From Gp1-AA145 sp963757135 (GTDB lineage: Bacteria > Acidobacteriota > Terriglobia > Terriglobales > Acidobacteriaceae): DNA of 64,000 nt. How positions within the stretch are numbered: the first letter of the stretch is position 1; each line of letters opens with the position of its first letter. The notes under the pieces were generated by a model. The model saw nothing but the letters and a program-made list of their open reading frames with translations, ran no database searches and had not been told where the DNA came from. Position numbers and translations under genes: made by a program. Shown here one piece after another: positions 45,440-54,432 of this stretch. The stretch lies in contig CAVWQE010000001.1 in the NCBI GenBank assembly GCA_963757135.1, forward strand, positions 108,871 through 172,870, given 5' to 3'.

Positions 45440-45453
45440 GTCGGAATCTCGAC
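45440..45453. repeat. GTCGG-type palindrome, weak copy
   Basis: GTCG-GAATCT-CGAC. Shorter arms than the other copies, so it may be chance. Confidence 0.3.
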
Positions 45454-45495
45454 CGAGCAGGAAAGTTTATTTGCTTAAGGCCAAAGCATGCACAA

Positions 45496-46725
45496 TCAGT
45501 TCACCCCTTTGCCAAGGCCGGCGGGAGCCGAATGATTATTCTGGTTCTCTGGATCCTCGCCATTCATACTTCGGCTCTGTATGCCTGCATTCGAGAGAAT
45601 GGGACGTCGGCGAGAATCATCGAACCGCAAGCCAGCAGCTTCTAACATTTCCGACGGGTCTATCCCATAGACCACGCAAAGACTAATTATTTTGGCAATG
45701 TGTCTTGGAATCTTGTTCATTGCTTCATAGTCGGACAAAAGACCTGCGGCAATCCCAAAATCTCGGTTTTCCAATAGATGTGCAATAGACAAAGTCATTT
45801 GGTGAGCTTCGCGAAACGTCAGGCCAATGCGGCAGCGCGCCCTGCGGAGCATCCGTGAGAAACTCATTCCGCCGTAGAAATTTAAGGACATCCCAAACAT
45901 CTCGCGATTGGCCCCAATCCCGCTGTCGTAGACCTCCTCGATTTCAGCATAGCGCAATTCGCGATCCACCAGACCTAACACCCGTGCTTGCGTTGAAAGG
46001 CGCAGCGGCCACGGAGACAACGGGGGACGATTCGGCGATAGAACCACTTGGCCGTTGCCAACCGGCTTCACGCGACAGCATGTGATCCCGGCTGGATGTT
46101 CTACCAGCCACAAATGATCGTTGGTCTGAGAATTAGTTAAGAGTTCCGGAGAATAGGCTGGGTCAGCCCGCACTATTGAGCCCGGTCGAATTTCCGGGTA
46201 CGCTACGGCGTCCTGGCTTCCGACCTTGGCGTAAAAATGACGCCTATGGTGTTGTCCTGCTCCCGTGTTTACCGGTGCAGTAAACCAGTTACGCATCAGA
46301 TCGGCGTGAGGTGTGACAACAATTGTGCGCTGATTTGGAATCTGCAGCTGAAGTGCGAGAATCAGTCTGAAATCAAAGCCGCACAGCCGCATCCAATCAT
46401 AAAAACGGTAGCCTGTCACCTCACTAAGAGCCGCAACCTGGCAGATATGCGGTGTGATCCCGGTCTTCTGCTTGTAAAGAAGGGTTTGAGGGACGAAGTA
46501 GGAACTTTTTTTCCCGAAGCGATGCCTGGTCTGGGCAGAAACTTCAGCCATCGTCAGCCCTGCCTCTTTTAATACCCGTTTGACTTGAGCAGCATGGTTG
46601 TTTCCGCTTCGTATTGGTGTTGCAACATCCGAAAGAGGTGATCGGAACGCGCTCTCCTGATATATGGAATGCCCGAAACTAACCACGGCCGCAGACGTGT
46701 TCACTCCTTGAGTTTGGGCCACCAC
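45496..46725 (-). CDS. HTH/S24-like transcriptional regulator, 409 residues
   Basis: An HTH-like segment lies near residues 45-105 (QVKRVLKEAGLTMAEVSAQT). The middle section (PEIRPGSIVRADPAY, DHLWLVEHPAGITCCRVKPV) resembles the S24/LexA-like beta fold. A second helical segment lies near residues 300-380 (RIGLTFREAHQMTLSIAHLL). It resembles the protein at 48803-49576. The start is GTG 46725 or a later codon, without a clear Shine-Dalgarno. Its C-terminal residues (NNHSAPAGLGKG) are coded by the second copy of a 36-base repeat, so the repeat has been taken into the gene. Confidence 0.7.
   Translation of the reverse strand: MVAQTQGVNTSAAVVSFGHSIYQESAFRSPLSDVATPIRSGNNHAAQVKRVLKEAGLTMAEVSAQTRHRFGKKSSYFVPQTLLYKQKTGITPHICQVAALSEVTGYRFYDWMRLCGFDFRLILALQLQIPNQRTIVVTPHADLMRNWFTAPVNTGAGQHHRRHFYAKVGSQDAVAYPEIRPGSIVRADPAYSPELLTNSQTNDHLWLVEHPAGITCCRVKPVGNGQVVLSPNRPPLSPWPLRLSTQARVLGLVDRELRYAEIEEVYDSGIGANREMFGMSLNFYGGMSFSRMLRRARCRIGLTFREAHQMTLSIAHLLENRDFGIAAGLLSDYEAMNKIPRHIAKIISLCVVYGIDPSEMLEAAGLRFDDSRRRPILSNAGIQSRSMNGEDPENQNNHSAPAGLGKGVN
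45505..45540. repeat. 36-base direct repeat, copy B
   Basis: Identical to 45319-45354. It forms the last codons of the minus-strand HTH/S24-like regulator. Confidence 0.75.
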
Positions 46726-46913
46726 CGCGCAGAACCGTGCGGAGCAGTTCCCTCATGTATCCCTCCGGATTGAAGTCGCTCTAGACATCCGAATAATAAA
46801 CTCTACTTTCCAGTCGTAACATCAGAGTGCCGCGAACCGCCAAGGTCGGCTGAAGCCCACTTGTTCGCCGCCAGAATATTGTTTTAGTTCACCGCCCAAG
46901 TCATTCACACGTA

Positions 46914-46931
46914 TCGTCGGTTTACCGACGA
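46914..46931. repeat. TCGTCGG-type palindrome, best copy
   Basis: TCGTCGGT-TT-ACCGACGA, a perfect palindrome with 8-base arms. Confidence 0.75.
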
Positions 46932-47027
46932 CTTTCCAGCTTAGTCATTTCCCAGCAAGAATAAGGATTCTCCGATGAAGCTGTGCTTCGAGTAACTCGC
47001 GGCTAGAAATTTCAGGAATCAGGCTTT

Positions 47028-47045
47028 TCGTCGGTATGCCGACGA
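47028..47045. repeat. TCGTCGG-type palindrome
   Basis: TCGTCGG-TATG-CCGACGA, 7-base arms, 149 bases upstream of the small peptide gene. Confidence 0.7.
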
Positions 47046-47193
47046 GCGGAGGCCATGAGCATCTGTCGGGTTGGGGTCGCGCCTTAGCGTCCTGCAATCG
47101 CTCGATTTTCGAACATGTGGCTGGCTTAACGCTGACTTGCTCTAGGGTCTCCCAGTGCCTATTGTCGGCGCTATTTCCCCTAAGGAGAGATCA

Positions 47194-47313
47194 ATGAAAA
47201 AAGTTTTGCTGGTGGCGATCGCAACACTACTGTTGACGTGTGGGGTGTCTACCGCTTCTTTAGCCGAGGGCGGAGTTCCAATACCTACTTGCTCCCCCGG
47301 CCACTGCCAATGA
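47194..47313 (+). CDS. Small secreted peptide, 39 residues
   Basis: ATG 47194 has a strong TAAGGAG box 6 bases upstream. The product starts MKKVLLVAIATLLLTCGVS, a signal peptide with likely cleavage near SLA, leaving a mature piece of roughly a dozen residues ending GGVPIPTCSPGHCQ. Two cysteines five residues apart in the mature part could form a disulfide. It lies 67 bases before a seven-helix membrane protein and after a palindrome-rich control region. The layout suggests an exported signal or effector peptide (inference); no family was recognised. Confidence 0.7.
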   Translation: MKKVLLVAIATLLLTCGVSTASLAEGGVPIPTCSPGHCQ

Positions 47314-47380
47314 ACTAGCACTATACGAATGAAAATTCTTGTGGGCCGCCAGATTTGAGAGTAATCTCCCAGTGCGGCCC

Positions 47381-48142
47381 ATGAATTTCTTCGCTCTTTT
47401 GACGCACGTCCTCTCCTTTCTGCCGGTTGCGCTCCAATCGGCCATCGTATTCGTAATATTCAAACGCAAGTTGTTAACAACTTTTCCCCTCTTTTGGGCC
47501 TACACAACTGCGGTCCTCTTACTGGACATCGGTTTGCTTCTTCTGCATTACCCAAGCAATCTCTACGCTCTGGTGTATTGGTGTGGTGAAGTAGTGACGA
47601 TTTCACTTGGCTTGGCGGCAATCCTTCAAACATTCCGTCATTTGTTGCCTCCATATCCATTCTTAAAAGTTGTTATGAAATCGTTCTTGATTTTGGGCTC
47701 GGGTGCGGTCCTTGCAGCAGTACTGTTGCTGGTACTCACTCAGGTCGAAAGCAGCAGTGATCGACTGTTCGCCTTGATTCTTCTAGCGGAGCGATCCGTC
47801 AGGTTTGTAGAAGTTTGTTGGCTGGTTTTGGTAATTGCTCTTGTCTCGCACTTGGGGCTCAGCTGGCAACAATACTCGGTGGGCATAGTGGCAGGTTTCG
47901 GCACCTATTCCGCATTGACGCTGGCGATATTCGAGCTTCGAGCTCACCTGCATTTGCTGAGCGATCCGTACTTTGTAGTGCTCAACTCGGCAGCATACAA
48001 CGTCGCAAGCATTATTTGGGCCTTCTATTTTCTACGACCGCAACGCAGCTCAACTTCCGAGCCTTTGCCCGAAATCAACTTGCAGGATTGGAATGAGGCA
48101 GTAACCGAGTATTACACCCAACAATGGTATCGACGCTATTAA
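47381..48142 (+). CDS. Polytopic membrane protein, about seven helices
   Basis: About 253 residues from ATG 47381. Seven hydrophobic helices can be counted: LPVALQSAIVFVIF, YTTAVLLLDIGLLLL, VVTISLGLAAIL, SFLILGSGAVLAAVLLLVL, VCWLVLVIALVSHLGL, VGIVAGFGTYSALTLAIF and YNVASIIWAFYFL. The C-terminal tail is charged and cytoplasmic. No family was assigned. The next gene starts within its last codons, so the two are coupled. The preceding small peptide could be its ligand or partner (speculative). Confidence 0.75.
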   Translation: MNFFALLTHVLSFLPVALQSAIVFVIFKRKLLTTFPLFWAYTTAVLLLDIGLLLLHYPSNLYALVYWCGEVVTISLGLAAILQTFRHLLPPYPFLKVVMKSFLILGSGAVLAAVLLLVLTQVESSSDRLFALILLAERSVRFVEVCWLVLVIALVSHLGLSWQQYSVGIVAGFGTYSALTLAIFELRAHLHLLSDPYFVVLNSAAYNVASIIWAFYFLRPQRSSTSEPLPEINLQDWNEAVTEYYTQQWYRRY

Positions 48143-48639
48143 TTCTGGCCGTCGCTGCAACCGCTTTGGCTATGGTGTGGTCTCTCGTCTACCGCCATGC
48201 CCAACGGGCCGCGCTAACGGTCGCCGATTGGGAAAAGAAAAGACCGGAAATCGATGTCCAGATTTTTCGTTCACTTGTGGATCGCAACGAGCAACGATAT
48301 CTTGCGAGACGCTTGTCGCGCGATCAATTCGGGGTTTATGAACGGCGGCGGATCCAACTGGCACTTCGCATGGTTCGCTTAGCGAAAGAGAACGCTGACA
48401 TGTTGGTAAGATTTGGCGCGAGCGCCAGGACCAAGGGCGATCCCGTACTTGCCCGTGAGGCTGATCAACTGGTTGTCGCGGCCACTCAGTTTCGATTAAA
48501 TCTCATGTTAGCGAGATGTTGCCTCTGGATCCGATGGATCTTTCCACGCTGGCAGGTTGCAGTACCCTCCATTGAAATACGTTATGGACATATGCTGGAT
48601 TCTCTGGTGCGGGTTCAGCAATGCGGCGGGCAGGCTTGA
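48124..48639 (+). CDS. Membrane-anchored helical protein, unknown
   Basis: This 171-residue protein has one N-terminal membrane helix (STLLILAVAATALAMVWSLV), then a helical, charged cytoplasmic part (IFRSLVDRNEQRYLARRLSR, ENADMLVRFGASARTKGD) and a Trp-rich end (LWIRWIFPRWQ). It overlaps the membrane protein gene by 19 bases. Function unknown; it is probably a partner of that protein. Confidence 0.65.
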   Translation: MVSTLLILAVAATALAMVWSLVYRHAQRAALTVADWEKKRPEIDVQIFRSLVDRNEQRYLARRLSRDQFGVYERRRIQLALRMVRLAKENADMLVRFGASARTKGDPVLAREADQLVVAATQFRLNLMLARCCLWIRWIFPRWQVAVPSIEIRYGHMLDSLVRVQQCGGQA

Positions 48640-48802
48640 TTTTCCATTCGTTTTGACGAGGAAACCTGGCTCGCTAGTCTCTCGGTTCCTCAGAGTTTGA
48701 CGATGGCTTTTGAACAACTGGTTTTCACAAATTCTGAACCGTTAATAATAATATGGAGCAGTGGTACGACACTGATCATCGATCAACGAGGGAGCCTGTG
48801 TA

Positions 48803-49576
48803 ATGGAATCTGGAAGATGGATTCGATTTTTACGCGAAGAGCTGTTGATTAAGCCAAGCGATGTCGAACGAGTCACCCGAAATATCGCGGACCAAAAGGG
48901 CAATTCCGATTTTTATATTTCGCATTCGAGCTTGGCCGATATCGAGGCAGGCTCAATTCCCAGCATTTACAAACTCTTCAGCCTTGCCATTTGTCTCAGA
49001 GTGCAGCTGCGCGAGTTGTTTTTTCCCTTTGGTATTGATCCGGATGAAGTCCTCTCATCCCAACTCGGATCAGATACTGGAGGTCTTGTTCCGATCTCGT
49101 TGACTCCCGACCAGCCCTTCAAATTCCAGCTCAACTTCGATGTCAACTACAGCTCCGAGGAAACGAATCTCTTAAGATTTCCGCCCCACGGTGCTGACAA
49201 ATTGCCGGTGTTTTTCCGTTCGGCACTCGATCCCCTGCGGTATAGATATGCGGTCATCGGTTTGCGAGACGATGCGATGTTGGACTTAATCCCTCCGGGA
49301 TCGCTGGTCGAAGTCGACACGGCCCAGAACACGGTCCAAGTGTTTCCATGGCGAACAATCCGGGAGCGACCGTTGTATTTGATTTGGCACACCGATGGGC
49401 ACACCTGTTGTTGGTGTCAGGTTGACGGCAAGGAACTTACTATGCTGCCGCACCCGCTTTCGCGGCGGCCGGTTCGTCGATTCAGGATGCCCGGTCAAGC
49501 TTCAGTTGTGGGCAGAGTCACAAATGCCTGGCTTCCCTTTGGTTCAGATCAACTTCCGTCAGCATCAAATTCGTGA
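48803..49576 (+). CDS. HTH/S24-like transcriptional regulator, 257 residues
   Basis: ATG 48803 follows GAGGGAGCC. An XRE-like HTH lies at residues 5-75 (IRFLREELLIKPSDVERVTR, YISHSSLADIEAGSIPSIY). A C-terminal S24/LexA-like fold lies at about 140-245 (YAVIGLRDDAMLDLIPPGSL, with RPVRRFRMPGQASVVGRV). No clear Ser-Lys protease dyad was seen, so self-cleavage is doubtful. It resembles the protein at 45496-46725. Such regulators bind palindromes, which makes the repeated TCGTCGG-type sites nearby plausible targets. Confidence 0.78.
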   Translation: MESGRWIRFLREELLIKPSDVERVTRNIADQKGNSDFYISHSSLADIEAGSIPSIYKLFSLAICLRVQLRELFFPFGIDPDEVLSSQLGSDTGGLVPISLTPDQPFKFQLNFDVNYSSEETNLLRFPPHGADKLPVFFRSALDPLRYRYAVIGLRDDAMLDLIPPGSLVEVDTAQNTVQVFPWRTIRERPLYLIWHTDGHTCCWCQVDGKELTMLPHPLSRRPVRRFRMPGQASVVGRVTNAWLPFGSDQLPSASNS

Positions 49577-50013
49577 GATCGAGTACCGCTGTTCAGAATT
49601 ACTAACGCGATTTCGATGTTAAGCACAAAGATGTCGCGATGAATAGGAATCGCCGAAACGGGCACGGTCGCGCGATACGCTTCAAGCGATCGCCAAGTCG
49701 TAAGAACAGCGTCTCGGTCTGCCCGCGTGTACCGAATGTAGTGTTCAAGTTGAAGCACGTACAGTGAAATCGGGGTCATAAGCAGGTCGCGGAAGATTCG
49801 CGCGTGAGACGCGGCGATTCTCCGGTGCGCTTCCTCAACACCGATGCTGACAGAGAGTTGCGGATGAAGGTATCGACCGCTGTTGCAATCTCTCATTGAG
49901 GCCAGATACAGCAGTCTTGTCAGATCATTCGGCAGAGTCTCCAATCCCAGTTCTCGATCAAAACTTTTGGGGATTGGGTCAACTCCTGCGCGTACTCGGG
50001 CCTTACTAATCAC
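49549..50013 (-). CDS. Conserved hypothetical protein, 154 residues
   Basis: A helical soluble protein with PNDLTRLLYLASMRDCNSGR, then HRRIAASHARIFRDLL and DRDAVLTTWRSLEAYRATVP. This segment order is familiar from uncharacterised acidobacterial proteins. It converges with the S24-like regulator and overlaps its end by 28 bases. Function unknown. Confidence 0.65.
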   Translation of the reverse strand: MISKARVRAGVDPIPKSFDRELGLETLPNDLTRLLYLASMRDCNSGRYLHPQLSVSIGVEEAHRRIAASHARIFRDLLMTPISLYVLQLEHYIRYTRADRDAVLTTWRSLEAYRATVPVSAIPIHRDIFVLNIEIALVILNSGTRSHEFDADGS

Positions 50014-50149
50014 TCTCGAGAGGTCGATGCTAACCTCCTAGTCCTCGAATTCAGGATTCGAATCGGTCCAGGCACGCCCTAATCCCTACCTTCCAGCAAC
50101 AGACGCCGAAGTCGTGCTCAAAATCGTAGCCAGACTGAAATTGATGTTA

Positions 50150-50165
50150 CGTCGGTTTTTCGACG
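50150..50165. repeat. CGTCG-type palindrome
   Basis: CGTCG-GTTTTT-CGACG, 137 bases upstream of the receiver/PilZ gene at 50302. Confidence 0.55.
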
Positions 50166-50301
50166 GCTCGAAGATATTTCAGCGATACACGAAACGCGCA
50201 GGGAAAATGAAATCATAATAAGACGCGAGGAGTTAATTCGAGCGCCCAGTTCAGATTTACTGAAGAACTTACCGAATGGGTGGAGGTGTTGTCAATCAAT
50301 T

Positions 50302-51051
50302 ATGAGTGCTTCTGCCGCATCCCACGTCGTGAGTCCATTCACCGGGCATGCGCTATTAGTGTCGGGCGACTTGGCGGCAATCCGGAAGATTGCCAGTGCC
50401 TTGGAAAGGTTTGCTTTGAGCCTGCAGATCTGCTCTGATCTTGAATCGGCGGCTCGTATTCTCTCCACGCGCAAATTTCACGCCATTATTGTGGACGTCG
50501 CGTTCGACCAACACCTATCCAAGCTCCTGGACCTTATGCGCAGCACTCCATCCAACCGGAACGCCGTAACCTTTGCGATCGTCGATTCCACGGTCCGGTT
50601 CGGCTCTCAAATCGCCCCGAACTTTGTGATCCAGAAGCCTTTAGTCAACGTGCTGGTAGCCAGCACGCTGAAGGCGGCTCTCGGATCGATTATTCGTAAC
50701 TACCGACGATACTTCCGCTACCCATTAAAGGTGCCAGCAACCATCAAAATCGCGGGCGGGCCTTCGATTTCGTGTGAATTGATGAATATCAGTGAGGGGG
50801 GCGTAGCTCTCAACCTCTGTCCACCCCTCGAACTCGGCGCCAGGGTAATGGTTCGCTTCGAACTCCCTGACATGATTGCCGAATTCAACGTCGAGGCAAT
50901 AGTTTGCTGGTCCGACGGTAAGTGTCGAGCCGGATTGCACTTTTACTCTCTCACCCAGGAACATAAGACAGAAGTACAAAAATGGCTCTCGACGAAGATC
51001 GAAGAGAGTTTTCCTGCGTCAATCATGCAGTTGTACCAGAAGAAACAATGA
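50302..51051 (+). CDS. Receiver-like and PilZ domain protein, soluble
   Basis: In this 249-residue protein, residues 15-125 form a receiver-like domain (GHALLVSGDLAAIRKIASAL, HAIIVDVAFDQHLSKLLDLM); the Asp of IIVDVAF occupies the usual phosphorylation position. Residues 135-235 form a PilZ domain (YFRYPLKVPATIKI, CELMNISEGGVALNL). It matches the architecture of 44110-45000 but lacks its membrane segment. It precedes two c-di-GMP enzymes and could be their reader, although the RxxxR motif is only partial. Confidence 0.82.
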   Translation: MSASAASHVVSPFTGHALLVSGDLAAIRKIASALERFALSLQICSDLESAARILSTRKFHAIIVDVAFDQHLSKLLDLMRSTPSNRNAVTFAIVDSTVRFGSQIAPNFVIQKPLVNVLVASTLKAALGSIIRNYRRYFRYPLKVPATIKIAGGPSISCELMNISEGGVALNLCPPLELGARVMVRFELPDMIAEFNVEAIVCWSDGKCRAGLHFYSLTQEHKTEVQKWLSTKIEESFPASIMQLYQKKQ

Positions 51052-51141
51052 TGTCGATGGAATGAGGTAGAAACTACCAGAATCGGCGCCTTGGGTACCT
51101 TGGCCGGCAACTGATAAGGTGACAATCTTTTCTTTACTACG

Positions 51142-53166
51142 ATGACACAGACCTCGACATTGAGTTTGTCCGACAACGAACAAACATCGTCGCTCTTGCC
51201 GCGCCAGATTGAGGGCCGGGAATGGTGGATGTGGGGACTCGCCGTCTCAGTGACACTTGCGTTGACTGCAGGCATAGTTTTCCTGACTTTCTCCGGCGAG
51301 CAAGCAGCCAATACCGGATCGTATTGGACCAATCTTCGCGACTGGGTCAGGGGACTGGCGGCCCTGGTCTTACTGTTTGATATTTACACCATGTATCAGC
51401 ACTTGCAGCTGCAACGAATGCGCAGGCGTCTGGCCGCGCGCGAGCAACTGTTCCATCTGATCACGGAGAATGCCGCCGACTTGATCGCTGTGGTGGACAA
51501 CGATGGAAGACGCCTCTACAACAGCCCGGCATATCAGAACGTGCTGGGATACTCGGCAGACGAACTGAGCAGCAGTTCCTCCCTCGACCAGGTTCACACC
51601 GCCGATCGAGATCGGGTCGCCAGGGCAGCCACTAAGGCACGCGAGAGCGGCCAGGTACAACAACTCGAATATCGCATGCGCCACAAAGACGGATCCTGGC
51701 GAATACTCGAATCGACGGCAAGTCCCATACGCGACTCAGGCCATTCGATTCAAGGATTAGTAATTGTGAATCGTGACATCACGGAACGTAAACGCGCCGA
51801 GGAGATGCTGACTCACAGCGCTTTCTATGATGGGCTCACAAACCTGCCCAACCGAACCTTGTTTGCAGATCGGTTGCAGCATGCCCTGATGCGTAGTCAT
51901 CGTCACTCGGACTATGAGTTCGCTGTGCTCTTCCTAGACATTGACGAATTCAAGGTGTTCAACGAGAGTCTCGGGCGATCAACTGGGGACGACTTGCTGA
52001 TTCAAGTGGCAGGACGGTTATCGGCGAGCTTTCGAGACACGGATACCGTGTCACGTTCTGCGGAGCTGGAGCCTGGCTCCACGCAACATGGTTTGGCGCG
52101 GTTGGGAGGCGATGAGTTCACGGTATTGCTGGAAGACGTACTGAATCCCAGCGATGCAATCCGCGTAGCCGAGCGCATTCAACAGAAGCTAGCCATCCCT
52201 TTTGTGGTAAAAGGGCAGCAGATCGTAATTTCAGCCAGCATCGGCGTGGTTTCGAGCCGGAACAGCTACTCCTCCGCCGAGGAGGTGCTTCGCGATGCGG
52301 AAATTGCGACGCATCGGGCTAAACGAGCCGGAAGAGCGCATTGCGAGCTGTTCGATCCCGCCATGCACTACCGAGCCGTTCAAAGATTAAGGTTAGAGAC
52401 CGATCTTCGCCGAGGTCTTGAAAACGGCGAGTTGCTTGTCTATTACCAGCCCATAGTCTGCCTTGCTAGCGGAAAGATCATTGGTTTTGAAGCATTGAGC
52501 CGGTGGCGGAGGCCGGAAGGCCTGGTATCGCCCGCCGAATTTATCCCCGTTGCAGATGAAATCGGCCTCATCGTACCAATAAACGAGACTCTGCTCCGCA
52601 CTGCGTGCCAACAGCTCCGGCATTGGCAGAAGCAGTTCGTGGGGGAGTCTCCTCTGACGATGAGCGTCAATCTGGCTCCAAAGCAGTTCGGGATGCCAGA
52701 ACTGGCCGGGCAAATAAAAACAGTACTACAAGAGACGGGCATCGCTCCTCATCTTGTCAGCTTTGAGATCATGGAAACCGTGGCGATGGAAGACGCGGAG
52801 AACGCGCTTATGGTCCTTTCAGAGCTCAAGGCTCTTGGTGTCCGCCTGAGCATAGATGATTTCGGAACAGGATATTCCTCGTTAAGCCGTCTGCCACGAT
52901 TGCCCATTGACGCTCTTAAAATTGACCGCAGCTTCATTTCTAATTTGCAGCACGAAAATGAAAACCTGGAAATAGTCCGGCTCATAATCATGCTTGCACA
53001 TAGCATTGGATTGAATGTGGTAGCAGAAGGCACGGAAACCGAAAATCAGATCGACGTGCTAAAGCGGCTGGGTTGCGAGATGGCCCAAGGATATTTTTAC
53101 TCGCCACCGGTTAGCGCGCAGTCGGCGTCTGATCTGTTGATGTCTGATGCTGGAGTTCATCGCTAA
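51142..53166 (+). CDS. Membrane PAS-GGDEF-EAL c-di-GMP enzyme
   Basis: This 674-residue protein has two N-terminal membrane helices (MWGLAVSVTLALTAGIVFLT and a second near residue 75) and a PAS domain at about 105-225 (FHLITENAADLIAVVDNDGR). A GGDEF domain follows with an intact RLGGDEFTVLLED. The EAL domain has an intact GFEALSRWRRP, with DDFGTGYSSLSRL and EGTETENQIDVL. Both catalytic motifs are intact, so it could make and break c-di-GMP. It precedes a second cyclase by 16 bases and they are probably cotranscribed. Confidence 0.93.
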   Translation: MTQTSTLSLSDNEQTSSLLPRQIEGREWWMWGLAVSVTLALTAGIVFLTFSGEQAANTGSYWTNLRDWVRGLAALVLLFDIYTMYQHLQLQRMRRRLAAREQLFHLITENAADLIAVVDNDGRRLYNSPAYQNVLGYSADELSSSSSLDQVHTADRDRVARAATKARESGQVQQLEYRMRHKDGSWRILESTASPIRDSGHSIQGLVIVNRDITERKRAEEMLTHSAFYDGLTNLPNRTLFADRLQHALMRSHRHSDYEFAVLFLDIDEFKVFNESLGRSTGDDLLIQVAGRLSASFRDTDTVSRSAELEPGSTQHGLARLGGDEFTVLLEDVLNPSDAIRVAERIQQKLAIPFVVKGQQIVISASIGVVSSRNSYSSAEEVLRDAEIATHRAKRAGRAHCELFDPAMHYRAVQRLRLETDLRRGLENGELLVYYQPIVCLASGKIIGFEALSRWRRPEGLVSPAEFIPVADEIGLIVPINETLLRTACQQLRHWQKQFVGESPLTMSVNLAPKQFGMPELAGQIKTVLQETGIAPHLVSFEIMETVAMEDAENALMVLSELKALGVRLSIDDFGTGYSSLSRLPRLPIDALKIDRSFISNLQHENENLEIVRLIIMLAHSIGLNVVAEGTETENQIDVLKRLGCEMAQGYFYSPPVSAQSASDLLMSDAGVHR

Positions 53167-53182
53167 GGAGCGGTAATCAATT

Positions 53183-53995
53183 ATGTCGTCCTATGATCAT
53201 AACGGGGTAAGGTTGGCCAACAGCGAGGGCGCCTTGGTGCGGATGACCCACCAGCTCTCGAAACTGGAAAAGCGGGATTGGGAACTTTGGGCGATAATTT
53301 CGCTCACCGGGGTTCTAGTAAGCGCCACCCTGCTTGCGATTCTTTTCCGTGCGGCTTTCTTGCGAGATGATGGGATCCATTTTGAGCTTACGGTTTCGCG
53401 GCCATTGGCAATCGGACTTTTCGCTTTGCTCGTGCTGCTCAACACCTATCTTGTAGCCAAACGATTCGAAGTCCGCCGGCTTCGGGAACAGTTGATTTCT
53501 AGCACACTGCAGAACCAAGTCATCGAACAGCAATCGTTTACGGATCCTTTGACTGAGATTTACAATCGGCGCTCTCTGGACCAGATCGCGGGTCGCTTCA
53601 TAAGTCACGCCAGTCGACGCAAAGCGCCATTAACTTTTCTGATGGTGGATGCCGACAAGTTTAAACAGATAAACACCCGGTTCGGGCACCTGATGGGCGA
53701 TTTCGTGCTGTCAGAAATTGCCGGGATACTGAAGGCGTCTATTCGTGGTTCCGATGCCGCCGTCCGATATGGTGGAGACGAGTTTCTTGTCCTTCTCGCG
53801 GACACTACCGTCGAAGGAGCTCACATTGTAGTTCGACGAATACATGCGCGACTTGATGACTGGAACGCCTGCAAACACCTGGATGGTTTTTGCCTATGTC
53901 TGAGCATCGGAGTGTCGGAATGGCATGATGGCCAGAGCCTTGACGAGGTACTCGACGATGCCGATCACAACATGTACGAATTCAAGGGAATTTGA
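53183..53995 (+). CDS. Membrane diguanylate cyclase (GGDEF)
   Basis: This 270-residue protein has two membrane helices (IISLTGVLVSATLLAILF and AIGLFALLVLLNTYLVA) and then a GGDEF domain with DPLTEIYNRRSLDQ, VDADKFKQIN and RYGGDEFLVLLAD. The signature is intact. There is no RxxD inhibitory site at the usual place before GGDEF, so product inhibition may be absent. It lies directly downstream of the PAS-GGDEF-EAL gene. Confidence 0.92.
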   Translation: MSSYDHNGVRLANSEGALVRMTHQLSKLEKRDWELWAIISLTGVLVSATLLAILFRAAFLRDDGIHFELTVSRPLAIGLFALLVLLNTYLVAKRFEVRRLREQLISSTLQNQVIEQQSFTDPLTEIYNRRSLDQIAGRFISHASRRKAPLTFLMVDADKFKQINTRFGHLMGDFVLSEIAGILKASIRGSDAAVRYGGDEFLVLLADTTVEGAHIVVRRIHARLDDWNACKHLDGFCLCLSIGVSEWHDGQSLDEVLDDADHNMYEFKGI

Positions 53996-54015
53996 TTCCC
54001 AAATCTATTCTGTCG

Positions 54016-54029
54016 GTCGGGATTCCGAC
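54016..54029. repeat. GTCGG-N4-CCGAC palindrome
   Basis: GTCGG-GATT-CCGAC, 20 bases past the stop of the GGDEF gene. It might also serve as a hairpin at the end of that transcript. Confidence 0.55.
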
Positions 54030-54204
54030 GTTGAAGCTAGACAAGTGGTCCTCCGACCAAGGAAAAATATACTCTGCTTGCGTTTGTTTTTGTAACGAAC
54101 CGATCTTCCGGCTCGTGGAGCGGCTCGCGCCGCTTACCAGCTTCCTCTCGCCTAGTTTGCGAATCGTCGCTTCGCGCGGACCCGAACTTCGATTTTCACG
54201 AGCA

Positions 54205-54432
54205 CGACGGACGGGTTTCCACGATTAACGCAACGTCTGGAGGACTGAATAGCGCCACCACAGTGACCGTTAGGGAGTCGTGTCCTTCAGTCGTGTCCTT
54301 CAGTCGATGTGGTCACACTCTGGTAAATTCTGCTATCAGCGCAGGTCAAAAATTGCAGTTTACTGCGATAGTTTTCTATGTTGATGGGACGACCCAAGAC
54401 GTAAACGCGTCGCTCACCCGAGGACAGCCTTC
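54205..54432 (+). pseudogene. Remnant of bacterial Ig-like (Big_2) domains
   Basis: The plus strand reads STINATSGGLNSATTVTV and, further on, SAISAGQKLQFTAIVFYVDG followed by TTQDVNASLT, the strand pattern of Big_2 repeats from large surface proteins. The frame is broken between and after them, and no N-terminus exists. Confidence 0.45.

Larger units (their letters stand above)
45001..45495. other. Intergenic stretch with a duplicated 36-base repeat
   Basis: No gene is supported. It holds the first of two copies of a 36-base repeat (45319-45354; the other is at 45505-45540) and a weak GTCG/CGAC palindrome at 45440-45453. Confidence 0.5.
46726..47193. promoter_or_regulatory. Divergent control region with two palindromes
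   Basis: Between the regulator (minus, 46725) and the small peptide gene (plus, 47194), this stretch has no other gene. It contains palindromes at 46914-46931 and 47028-47045 spaced 114 bases apart. It is the most likely binding region of an HTH/S24-type protein. Confidence 0.5.

Noticed and set aside
45319..45540. Two 36-base repeats as a CRISPR array
   Set aside because: Only two copies, a spacer of 150 bases and no cas genes; one copy is inside a coding frame.
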